The position numbers and the translations under genes were made by a program. Shown here piece after piece: positions 55,140-64,000 of a stretch of DNA of 64,000 nt; within the stretch, counting starts at the first letter, position 1, and each line of letters begins with the position of its first letter. The DNA comes from Amaranthus tricolor (taxonomy: Eukaryota > Streptophyta > Magnoliopsida > Caryophyllales > Amaranthaceae). The DNA is taken from contig NC_080057.1 in assembly GCF_026212465.1 (NCBI RefSeq), positions 11,769,379-11,833,378 on the forward strand. The letters run 5' to 3'. The notes beneath the pieces are model-generated. The model did no database searches. It was not told the origin of the DNA and worked only from the letters and a program-made list of their open reading frames with translations.

Positions 55140-58100
55140 TCCCCTCCTTCTTCAAGCTGAATTGTCCCCAATTCGTTGCTGCCTTCATACTTACTTAAGT
55201 CACCTATGTTGAATGTATTTGACACGCCATAGGTGTGAGGCAGGTCAATCTTATATGCATTGTCTCCAATCTTTTTCAGTACTTTGAATGGATCAGCAGC
55301 TCGTGGGAGTAGTTTGTTTTGTCTGTATTTAAGAAATCTATCCTTCCTCATATGTATCCATACCAAGTCTCCTTCTTGAAGTTCCCTTTGTTGAATCTTC
55401 TTGTTTGCCTTCTTGCTGTACTTCTCGTTTGCCTTGACTATATTCAGCTTTACTTGCTCATGGAGTTTTAGCATTCTTGAGGCCTGCTGTCCAACATCTG
55501 GATGATACCTACAATTAGTTGGAAGATCAATTAGTGATATAGGCATTAAGGGGTTCACTCCATATACACTTTCAAAAGGAGAATGCTTAGTGGTCAAACT
55601 TGGACTTATATTATAAGCAAACTCTGCATGGCACAGCTTTAGGTCCCAATCCTTAGTGTTTGCCTTAACAAGGGTTCTAAGGAGGGTGCCTAATGTCCTA
55701 TTCGTAACCTCTGTTTGACCATCGGTCTCTGGATGGTGTGAGGTGCTAAACAGTAACTTGGTGCCAAGCAGTCTCCATAGGGTGTTCCAAAAGGAACTTA
55801 AAAATTTACTATCCCTGTCTGATACAATTGTTCTAGGGACCCCATGCAACCGTATAACTTCTGCAAAGTATAATTTTGCCACATTATTAGCATCATCTGC
55901 CTTATGACAAGCAATGAAGTGAGCCATTTTAGAGAACCGGTCTACAATTACCATAATAGCATCCTTACCTCGTTGTGTTCGAGGTAAAGCTACTACAAAA
56001 TCCATACTAACATGTTCCCATGGTCTATTTGCCACAGGTAAAGGTTTGTATTCCCCTTTATGGAAAGTTAATTTTGCCTTAACACAGGTTTCACATTTCA
56101 AAATGTATTTTCCTATGGTCCCTAGCATTTTAGGCCAAAAAAAATGTTGTGCAACCATGTCAAGAGTCTTTTGAATTCCAAAATGACCTCCTAAAGCTCC
56201 TTCATGTACTTCTTTTACTAAAAGAGTTCTTATAGGGGATTTGGGGATACATAACCTATTTCCTTTGAACATAAAACCATTTTCCACATGAAAGGGTCCT
56301 TTCGGTGTAGACTGACATTCTAAGTATAGTTCTTTAAGATCATCATCTTCTAAGTAAAGAGGTTTAATCATTTCAAAGCCTAATATCTTTGCTTCTAATA
56401 TAGACAATAAATGATTTTTCCTACTTAGGGCATCTGCGACAATATTGGTTTTTCCCGTTTTGTATTTGGCCACAAAATTGAATGTTTGCATGAATTCAAC
56501 CCATTTAGCGTGTCTTGGACTCAATTTCTTTTGTCCATTTATGTATTGAAGTGATTCATGATCAGAATGTAACACAAAAGGTTGAATTTTCAAGTAGTGC
56601 ATCCAATGTTCAAGTGCCCTAACCATGGCATAGAATTCTTTATCGTACGTGGAGTAATTTAATCTGCTTTGATTCAATTTCTCACTAAAGAAAGCAACAG
56701 ATCTCCCTCCCTGTGTAAGGACAACTCCAATACCTTTACCGCTAGCATCACATTCAACCTCAAAAGGTTGTGTGAAGTCAGGTAACTTAAGGACAGGTGC
56801 TCTACACATAGCTTCCTTAATTAGTTCAAATGCCCTCTGTGCTCCTTGTGTCCACTGAAATTCTCTCTTTTTTGTGCATTCGGTTATTGGGGCCATGATG
56901 GAGCTAAAATTATGGATAAACCTTCTGTAAAAAGAAGCCAATCCATGAAAAGATCTTACTTGAGTGATGCTATTAGGTGTTGGCCAATCTTTGATGGCCT
57001 CTATTTTTTTTGGATCCGCTTTTACCCCTTCTCTATTGATAATGAAGCCTAAAAAACTAATCTCTTGACTTAGAAAGTGGCATTTTTCTAGTTTTCCATA
57101 CAATCTTTGTTCCCTAAGGACCTTGAAAACTAACCTCAAATGCCTGAAGTGTTCTTCTATTTCCTTGCTATATATCAAAATATCATCTAAGTATACTACT
57201 ACAAATTTCCCTAAGAATGGTCTAAGAATCTCGTTCATTAACCTCATGAAAGTACTTGGGGCACCAGTATGCCCAAATGGCATGACAAGCCATTCATACA
57301 ATCCATATTTTGTTTTAAATGCTGTCTTCCATTCGTCTCCCTCTTTCATTCGTATTTGGTGATACCCACTTCGCAAGTCAATCTTACTAAACCACTGTGC
57401 TCCTGTGAGCTCATCTAACATATCATCTATGCGAGGGATGGGAAACCTATATTTGATTGTTATGTTATTCACACTTCTACTGTCAATGCACATACGCCAT
57501 GTCCCATCCTTCTTGGGTACTAACAATGTGGGTACAGCACAAGGACTTATACTCTCTCTAACATACCCTTTGGCCAAAAGTTCATCCACCTGTTTTTGTA
57601 ACTCTAAGGCTTCTTGGGGATTTGTCCTATATATTGGCTTGTTTGGAATTTGTGATCCTGGTATTAAGTCGATCTGATGCTCTACCCCCCTTAAAGGTGG
57701 CAGCCTCTCGGGTAGTTCTTGTGGAAAGACATCACTAAACTCTTCTAATAGTTCTAGGACTCTAGGGTGATATGGCTCTTGGCTCTCACTTACTTCCTTG
57801 GTAAATAAGAATAACAGCTCCCCTCCTTCTTTAATCTCTATGTGGCACTCTCCTTTACTCATAATGAAACTCACCTTCTTTTGTTTAGTTGGTGTGAGGT
57901 TGATCTTATGTGGTGGTAAGGGCATAAGGTCTTTTAATTTTCCTTCATGCTTAATGGTATAGATATTGGTGAAGCCATCGTGTTTAGAGTGCCTATCATG
58001 TTGCCAAGGCCTTCCCAATAGTATGTGGCAAGAACTCATATCTAAAACATCACATAGAATCTCATCACGATATGAACCTATGGAGAAGTTAATCAAGCAT

Positions 58101-58716
58101 TGTTTCTTAACAAAACCTTCAGCTTTGCTGTCTAAACATCTTAGTTTATATGGATTAGGGTGGTTTTGTGTGTCTAAACCTAAGTCCTGAATCAGCTGTG
58201 CACTTACACAATTAGTCTCACTCCCCCCATCAATTATTAGATCACACACCCTATCCTTTACCTTGCATATGGTTTGAAATATGCTCTCTCTTTGGTCTGA
58301 TTTTTTTCCTTTGGGTGTGGCATGAAAATTTCTTCTTATTAGCAATTGGTATCTCCCCTCTTCAGGATATATTTGTTCCCTGTCCTCAGTTTCTGACTTT
58401 TCACTCTCTTCAGTCCCTGGTTCTGTTCTCTTCATTGTGCCTAGACTGGTTAGTATATAGGACCCATCTGGGTCATCAGCAGGTGTAGCAGGCGATATGA
58501 CTTTCTCCCCTCCATCCCTAGCTACTAACATGGCTCTAGGTTCCCTCTCTCTGTTGTTGATTTCTGTTCATTCAATATTAGTAAAGGCTCTTATATTGGG
58601 GCAGTCTTTCTTTATGTGTCCATGTCCATGGCACTTGAAACACATGATATCTTTCAGAGGTGCATTTAACCTATCCTTGGGTCTGCTAGGTGTTGTTGAG
58701 TTATCACTTTTATTGC
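55010..58716 (-). pseudogene. Gypsy pol: protease, RT, RNase H, integrase, reading into the LTR
   Basis: The main open frame (ATG at 58531, 1173 codons) is uninterrupted. Protease IIDGGSETNCVS at about residue 99, with DGG where D-S/T-G is normal. RT: IDLIPGSQIPNKPIYRTN, SISPCAVPTLLVPKKDGTWR, FSKIDLRSGYHQIRM, the catalytic VVYLDDILIYSK (residues 445-456). RNase H: FEVECDASGKGIGVVL (590-605). Integrase: zinc region GGHFGIQKTLDMVAQHFFWP and CETCVKAK; core SMDFVVALPRT, VSDRDSKFLSSFWN and HHPETDGQTEVTNRTL. The C-terminus (VSNTFNIGDLSKYEG, IQLEEGGDD) lacks an obvious chromodomain and runs on through the polypurine tract into the LTR, ending DLNKEMPLT because of the 1-bp deletion there. Upstream in the same frame are the zinc knuckle CFKCHGHGHIKKDCP (near 58610) and a TGA in place of the Trp codon of EWTEIN (about 58568). 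Confidence 0.93.
55140..55153 (-). other. Polypurine tract inside the pol coding sequence
   Basis: On the minus strand GAAGAAGGAGGGGA lies directly against the 3' LTR and at the same time encodes the EEGGD residues near the Pol C-terminus. It is the expected plus-strand primer for reverse transcription. Confidence 0.8.
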
Positions 58717-59463
58717 TTATGTTAGTGCTTGTACTACCTTTCCAAGGCTATTACCCATATTGTTGCTGCTGCTTGGTTTGTAAGGAGCAGGTCTGGAAGG
58801 CTGTGTATATGTGTTCCTCCTTCTTGCATACTTCTTATATGTGATGGCACTATTGCATGCTAGGTCCAGGGTTAAGTTTGGCATGACCTCAAGCTTTTCT
58901 CTTAGATCTTCCCTCAAACCTCCAATGAATCTCCCTATTTTTATCTCTTCTGGTTCAGGAATATCACACATAACATCAAGCTTTTCCCATTCTTGTATGT
59001 AATCTACTACAGGTCTGTTGCCTTGCCTAAGGGTGCTCCACTGTATGTGGAGTTGCTGCTTATAGGTTAAAGGAACATATTTCTTTCTAAGGTGCTTCTT
59101 TAACTTGTCCCAAGTGTTAATTTTTCCTTTATTTTCCCTCCTCCTCTGCCTCTGTATTCCTTCAAACCATATAGCTGCTAATTTGTTCATTTTGATTTTA
59201 GCCAACCTATATTTCTGTTCTTCAGGTGTATCCTTATATTCAAAATACCTTTCTAATTCAGCTTCCCAATCTAAATATTCCTCAGGGCTATGAGTGGTTC
59301 CTCCAAATTCAGGTACATCAACCCTTATGGTCCTGTCCTCATTGTTTCTGTCAGGTTGGTGCATAGGTATGACTCCCCCCTGTTGGTTCATAAGTCTGGC
59401 CATGTTGTGTGTGAGTTGCTGAACAGCTAAGGACAACTCATCAAGCCTTTCATTAGTATTCAT
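58717..59463 (-). pseudogene. Gypsy gag, frameshifted before the zinc knuckle
   Basis: Starts at the ATG at 59463 (MNTNERLDELSLAVQQLTHN). Retrotrans_gag core: FGGTTHSPEEYLDWEAELER, YRLAKIKMNKLAAIWFEG, KKHLRKKYVPLTYKQQLHIQ, RQGNRPVVDYIQEWEKL and RFIGGLREDLREKLEVMPNL. The frame runs out at VVQALT (58717) after a single-base shift near 58740; the zinc knuckle is found in the pol frame downstream. The coiled-coil-like N-terminus is shared with the old gypsy at 49168, so the two are members of related families. Confidence 0.88.
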
Positions 59464-60846
59464 GTTGTTCTTTGGGGTTACTAGGTGAGACTATGGTCAA
59501 ACAGCTAATTTCCAGCACAACAAATAATGATGCAAAAATCAAAACACAATCTCAGCAGAATGAAATATTATGTGTTGCAATGCAATGAAGATTCCAATTC
59601 TATAGATGTGAAGGACATATCTAAATGCAAATTAAATTTTTTTCAAATGCCAAGCAATTTATTACAGCAGACAATGATAAGAATTTCAATTGTATCCTAT
59701 TCCAGAAACTTGGGATGAAGATATTCAATACCTTTTGCCAGCAGTGCAAATTCAGAGAGGATTGCTTGGATTTTGGAATTGTTGCACCAAAATCTGTTAG
59801 CTATGATCAATTCTGACTACACACACAGAAGGTAGAACAAATTTGCTACCAAATAGAAGGTCACCACAGCAAGTTTACAAGACAAAAATGAAAGTACAAC
59901 CAGAACAAGATTACAACAGAAATACAACCAATATCCTCTGTGCAACAAGGAGATGTCGAATTTGTGGATATACTGATGGTTCTAGTATGTAAAATGATGC
60001 AAACAAGATTATGATCTATTCACTAAACAAGATTCTAATATGTTTAATAACTACACAGGAACAAATGCAGTAGTAATGGAAAATGATATGATCCACATCA
60101 ACAAACCCTAAAATTTTAAGATAAATTTCGTGAATCAGGATGTAGTGATCAATCTTTCTCAAAACAAATGTGACATTTAATGATTCATATACGACTATAT
60201 CTAATCCCTAACAGCTATAATGTTCACACAATCAGAAAATCGAAATATAAGAATCCAAATTCGAATTTGTCAAATTCTTCAGCGAAAACCCTAATGTTCG
60301 AATGTTCATTCAATAATGTCGATAATTCATCAACAAGCATTCATTCTAGTCATTCAGAAATCAATTTTAAGGGATTAAATGATAAGCAAAATAGTGTGCG
60401 AACAATCTTGGTAAGAACTTATCAGAAAAATTTTATGCGTATTTTTCGATAAACCAACCCACTCTCCAAATTGAAAACTCAAATTTGTTTAACTATCAAT
60501 TAGATTCTGGGATGCTTAACCACAATCGAATTATTGATAAAGAAAGATTGCATATAACAATTTCAGAAATTTTTTTTTTTTTTTTCAACAAATTTCATAC
60601 GCGTTCAAACAATTCCTCAGAAATTTCTCAAATGAACATTAATTGTTTTCAACAATCGATTATATTCCAGAATGTTAATGAAATTATGAATTATAAACGT
60701 CGGAGGATTGAATTCGTACCTGTAAGAACGAAATGGAGAAAAAAAAATCGCACACTACCTTTTCTCTGATTACTCTTTACCAGAATATGCAAATGACTGA
60801 TTACCTTGCTTTCTTTATACCCCTTCAATTTGGTCCCTATTCAGAA
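59464..60846 (-). other. Untranslated leader of the nested gypsy element
   Basis: About 1.4 kb between the primer site and gag, AT-rich with short scattered open frames on both strands that have no recognisable similarity and a T run at 60569-60584. Confidence 0.7.
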
Positions 60847-60863
60847 CTTAAGCTCTGATACCA
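60847..60863 (-). other. Primer binding site, Met-tRNA type
   Basis: On the minus strand TGGTATCAGAGCTTAAG begins three bases after the 5' LTR end. The first twelve bases are identical to the primer site of the gypsy at 22424. Confidence 0.88.
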
Positions 60864-60866
60864 CGT

Positions 60867-61851
60867 TGATGCGTGTATGGGCTGGGATTCTTCAAGAAGA
60901 CGATAAACTTGTTCAAGAATGCAATCAAGACTGATTGATTCACAAAGACACACACACACACACACGATATTCCTTCTGTTCAATATCAAACACGAAGGTT
61001 GGTTAGAGCAACTCTAAAGAGTGGCCCTTGCACCGTGGATAGAGACAAATCACCCTCACTGGGTTGCTTGGCCTCCTCCTCACACTCCAATTGAAAGGTT
61101 CTCCTTCAATCTTTGTGGAATTTCACTGAAAAAGACGCCTTGCTTTGCCTCACAAAGTCCCTTCTCAGAAAAGTAATTGAGACAACAATCACTTGAAGAA
61201 AAAAACTTGAATGAATTTCTGAATGAATCTGTTACAATGAGGTTAGCCCTTTTTATAGGGTTCTAACGGATAAACTGATATTCCTAACGGTAATAACTAC
61301 TCCTAAGCTCAAGCATTAAGCGCGTGTTTTACAAACGTTAAGGCAAAAATTACAAAACATCCTAAATCTGCTAAGTATCAGCTGCGCTCCAGAATGGGCG
61401 AACTGGGGACCTTGGAGCCTACTTTGTGGTGTCTGTGAGTACAATCAATAGGGTTCTTGGGCCTTGGCTTCTTGGTCCATGTATAGAGATGTCGTTTCTT
61501 AAGTATTCTTGTTCATTCTCACAGCTGATTGGATTCTCCATGTGGTGCAAGGTCGATGGTTCAGCAGGTTGTTGGTCTATGTTCTGTTGACTTGGACGTG
61601 GGCTGCTGCCTTGCTTGTTTGTGGTTATTGGGCTTTTCCTTGATTCTTCTTGCCTTAGTTGTTCTTTGATGCTTGATTTTGGTCTAGATTGGAGTTGGTC
61701 TTCTTGTGTTGCTGCCTTGATCAAGTCAGTGGCCATTTCCTTGTTCAGATCAGAATGCAAGTCCATGCTCTTTGGCTCAGTGGGTTGATAAGTCTTGGCT
61801 TCTTGATTTGTCTCAGCTTGTGGGTTATCTTCATGATCCAAATATGGATCA
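60867..61851 (-). repeat. 5' LTR of the nested gypsy element, 985 bp
   Basis: Same termini as the 3' LTR. On the minus strand it keeps an open frame for the polyprotein tail, from DPYLDHEDNPQAETNQEAK through DLNKEMATDLIKAATQEDQL to LLIVLTDTTK, stop at 61419, so the undamaged tail is about 144 codons long in the LTR. It follows the right target duplication GCATG at 61852-61856. Confidence 0.95.
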
Positions 61852-62880
61852 GCATGACCAGTACATTCATCCAAGCCAGCTAAGAAATTAAAGTCCCCCA
61901 TGACTAACCAAGGGCCATTAACATGAAGAGAAACTAATTGTTCAAAATAAAACAGATCGATTACTGGCAGTATTATCCCCATAAAAAAAAAAGAGCATAA
62001 GAACGCCTCACCTATACTAGGAACAATCTCTAGATGAACAATTTGACTGCTCATGAAAAGAATATTAACATTCATCTCACTACCCTTCCATCCAAAAATG
62101 ATACGCCCACCATGATGATAAGGCAAATTATGAGAGAAATACCAACCAGGGTAGAGATTTTGATATAAATGACCAAGGTTACCCCTCTTCACCTTAGTCA
62201 CAAGGAAACTGAACAAGGAAATATTATGGGCAACTAGAAATCTAGACAACTCCTTTTGTCGCTTCACCATATTCAATCCCCTAACATTCCAGCATAAGAT
62301 GTTATTCAATGGCCATGGATGGGGAAGCCCCCAGCGCCTTATTAGAGACTTTATCCACAAGTTCAATACCTTCTGCAGCATTATATAGAGCATGAAAGCC
62401 ATTATCAGTAGCTAAGATACCTGCCAATTCTGATTGAGTCGGAATTAGTGGTGTCACATGTGGGTCTAGCTGCGCTGATTTGGTTCGAGATTGTATCAGT
62501 TGAAAACCCTCATTGTCAACTATTGTTACTTTCTTAGGGGTAGGCGGCGTAACAGTTTTACAGTGTTCCTCTACGTGTCCTAATTAACACATTTGTTACA
62601 CCAAAGAGGCTTCCAATCCTACGTAACAGGTTGCGTTACAAGTTCACCATGTTCATTCTCATAACATAACTTCAGGAAAATCATTAGTAATACTCATGTC
62701 TATAAGAACTCTAGCGAACATTCCCCTAGTCTTGTGAGTTGTAGTTGTGTCGAAGCGTTTAACTTCCCCTAACATGCCAGATATCTTACCTAGGCTTCTT
62801 TCACCCCAATACATTACATCAAGACCTGGAAAGCGAGTCCAAATAGGCAAAGTGGATAGTTGTTCTTTTTCATGACATAG
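61852..62880 (-). pseudogene. LINE 5' part: ORF1 tail and endonuclease N-terminus
   Basis: Minus strand. ORF1 remnant (62430-62880): a DUF4283-like block PIWTRFPGLDVMYWGERSLG, RFDTTTTHKTRGMFARVLID, then the zinc-knuckle region WKPLWCNKCVN followed by a stop/shift and GHVEEHCK (about 62560-62620). ORF2 endonuclease: NILCWNVRGLNMVKRQKELS near 62260-62312, LFSFLVTKVKRGNLG where the usual catalytic Glu of the LLETKV motif is Val, GGRIIFGWKG, and NGPWLVMGDFNFLAGLDECT before the gypsy insertion at 61852. The LINE is 5'-truncated at about 62880, as is common for this class. Confidence 0.8.
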
Positions 62881-64000
62881 AAGCTACCCACGGTTTGACT
62901 ATGAACGACTTTTTATCAAACATGAATCCATTCATGTCACGGTTTTTAAAAATAAATAATTTTCAACACATTAAAGTGTCTAAAAGCTATATGTATAAAC
63001 GTTGAAATGCTCCATGTTTTTTTGTAGTGAATAGACTATAATGACAATTACAAAAATGTCACTAAAGGCCAAATAAATTATTACTAAATCATTTTAAAGT
63101 CATCATCATCATTATACCTAGTGTATCCCGCTAATTGAAAACTATGATCGAGATCTGGGGAAGGAAGGAAGGTGACAACCCATACTCCTGAAGGAGGATG
63201 CGGCCAAACAGTCCTTCGGCTCTAAATAATGCTTAAAAGATAGGCTCATGCATGAAAACTGTAGGTTGAAGTCAGAACCGCAACCCCACAATTTACAAGA
63301 CAAGCTTGACCCTTAATCGTTCAAAAGTGGAATTGAAAATAAAAACTAATTATTATATCACTAAAAATATAAATTAGTGACGTATTTTTCAATATCACTA
63401 CATATATGCCATTAAACTTTAATTTTGTTGTAGTGAATGCTTAACTTTTGCTTTATTTTTTAAAGGTTCTTAATTTTCTTCATTCTCCTATTATTTGAAG
63501 ACAATAATGATTTTGTGCTGTCATAAAACCTTTTCGTTATTATTAAAAATAAATTACAAATGTTGCAAGTATTATGAAACTGACAAATATTAATACTGTT
63601 GAGTATCAACTTAGCTAATGCATTAGTTAGCTAATCAAGATAATCTTTGACCAAAATAAAATATTTTCAAAATAGTGAGTTTTTGGCTCACACATTGAAT
63701 TTGTTCAATTTATAATTTTGGATATGATTTCATTACTTTTACTCTTTATATTCCCTATATTGATTTTAAATACACCATTACTTTAACCTATTATACTCAA
63801 TTATTAAGTGTTTGAACCAAAAGCAAATAGGGTAGAGGAGTACTATCTTTGAAAAATGCTTCTCGTCTCATAATACTTGTTAGATATTTCTTTTTTCATA
63901 TGTTTTACAATACTTGCTAGATTATAAGTAACTTATAAATTCTCCTATTTAGCCCTATTTCATTTCTACTACCTACCACTCAATAACTTACACTTTTGTT
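62881..64000. other. AT-rich intergenic DNA with repeat fragments
   Basis: No gene. A CACTA-type right terminus (TTTTTTTGTAGTG, ending 63029) and a second similar one (TTTTGTTGTAGTG, ending 63435) are visible without matching left ends. A SINE-like stretch lies at 63105-63260. Confidence 0.45.
63105..63260 (+). repeat. Possible SINE fragment
   Basis: Begins with CATCATCATCATTATACC, then GTGTATCCCGCTAATTG, GATCTGGGGAAGGAAGG and GATGCGGCCAAACAG. This wording is familiar from dispersed short repeats in plants that are usually classed as SINEs. No tRNA-type A/B boxes, poly(A) tail or target duplication could be fixed. Confidence 0.3.

Larger units (their letters stand above)
54160..61851 (-). 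mobile_element. Young Ty3/gypsy retrotransposon, 7692 bp, nested in a LINE
   Basis: LTRs at 54160-55139 (3' LTR) and 60867-61851 (5' LTR), minus orientation, flanked by the 5-bp duplication GCATG (54155-54159 and 61852-61856). Order on the minus strand: 5' LTR, primer site, 1.4-kb leader, gag, protease, RT, RNase H, integrase, then an ORF that runs through the polypurine tract into the 3' LTR. The LTRs differ by about eight substitutions, one 4-bp (AC)n change and one 1-bp indel. Its polyprotein is broken by one frameshift and one stop between gag and protease. The LINE reading frame is continuous across the insertion when one GCATG copy is removed. Confidence 0.95.

Noticed and set aside
61419..62402. 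327-codon minus-strand frame joining a LINE endonuclease to a proline/glutamine-rich tail
   Set aside because: The join is the gypsy insertion point: the first half is LINE ORF2 and the second is the coding tail inside the gypsy 5' LTR. The chimera arises from the insertion and is not a designed fusion gene.
63017..63435. Two further CACTA elements ending GTAGTG at 63029 and 63435
   Set aside because: Only right-end-like motifs of 13 bases are present; no left end or 3-bp duplication could be matched.
1..64000. CRISPR arrays, rRNA or tRNA genes, endogenous pararetrovirus
   Set aside because: Tandem repeats present have no spacer-repeat pattern; no rRNA or complete tRNA sequence was recognised; all reverse transcriptases seen belong to copia, gypsy or LINE elements with integrase or endonuclease contexts.

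Overview
The window is plant nuclear DNA, most likely from a eudicot. It is AT-rich, has one clear host gene (a GRAS-family transcription factor), and is otherwise made of nested, mostly damaged transposable elements plus one fragment of chloroplast DNA. Nothing in it is bacterial: there are no operons, rRNA, tRNA or CRISPR arrays that I can see. The species cannot be fixed from the sequence alone.

Layout. 1-2566: unannotated AT-rich DNA with an LTR/leader-like stretch. 2567-3951: remnant of a CACTA (En/Spm) transposon with a DUF4216 reading frame and 170-bp tandem repeats. 3953-10130: remains of two Ty1/copia elements (a minus-strand RNase H piece and a heavily decayed plus-strand gag-pol) with short tandem and inverted repeats. 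11711-13972 (minus): GRAS gene of the SCL14/SCL33 (LISCL) type, with an in-frame 10-residue repeat array and a likely 5'UTR intron. 14748-15731: 984-bp non-autonomous hAT-like element with terminal inverted repeats and a perfect 8-bp target duplication. 16830-19175: PIF/Harbinger transposase (broken) followed by its Myb/SANT-like partner gene. 19765-27812: Ty3/gypsy element with a 2.66-kb 5' LTR, an extra acidic ORF ahead of gag, several stops, and an 882-bp plastid insertion (clpP intron 1 plus the start of exon 2) between RNase H and integrase. 31093-35383: CACTA transposon with both termini and a GTT duplication, internally deleted. 36851-37515: four-copy palindromic repeat array.

38656-50216: old minus-strand gypsy element, split by a young copia element (39109-47133; 669-bp LTRs differing at three sites; target duplication CCAGC) and by a 756-bp LTR-like insert. 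51060-62880: old minus-strand LINE whose endonuclease region is split by a young gypsy element (54160-61851; LTRs 980 and 985 bp; target duplication GCATG). 62881-64000: AT-rich DNA with a CACTA-like terminus and a SINE-like repeat.

How the parts relate. The order of insertion can be read directly: LINE before gypsy; gypsy before copia and the LTR-like insert; gypsy before plastid DNA. The two youngest elements keep near-identical LTRs but carry frameshifts or stops in their polyproteins, so they were either mobilised in trans, damaged very recently, or mis-assembled at a few bases. The GRAS gene is the only locus likely to matter for host biology.
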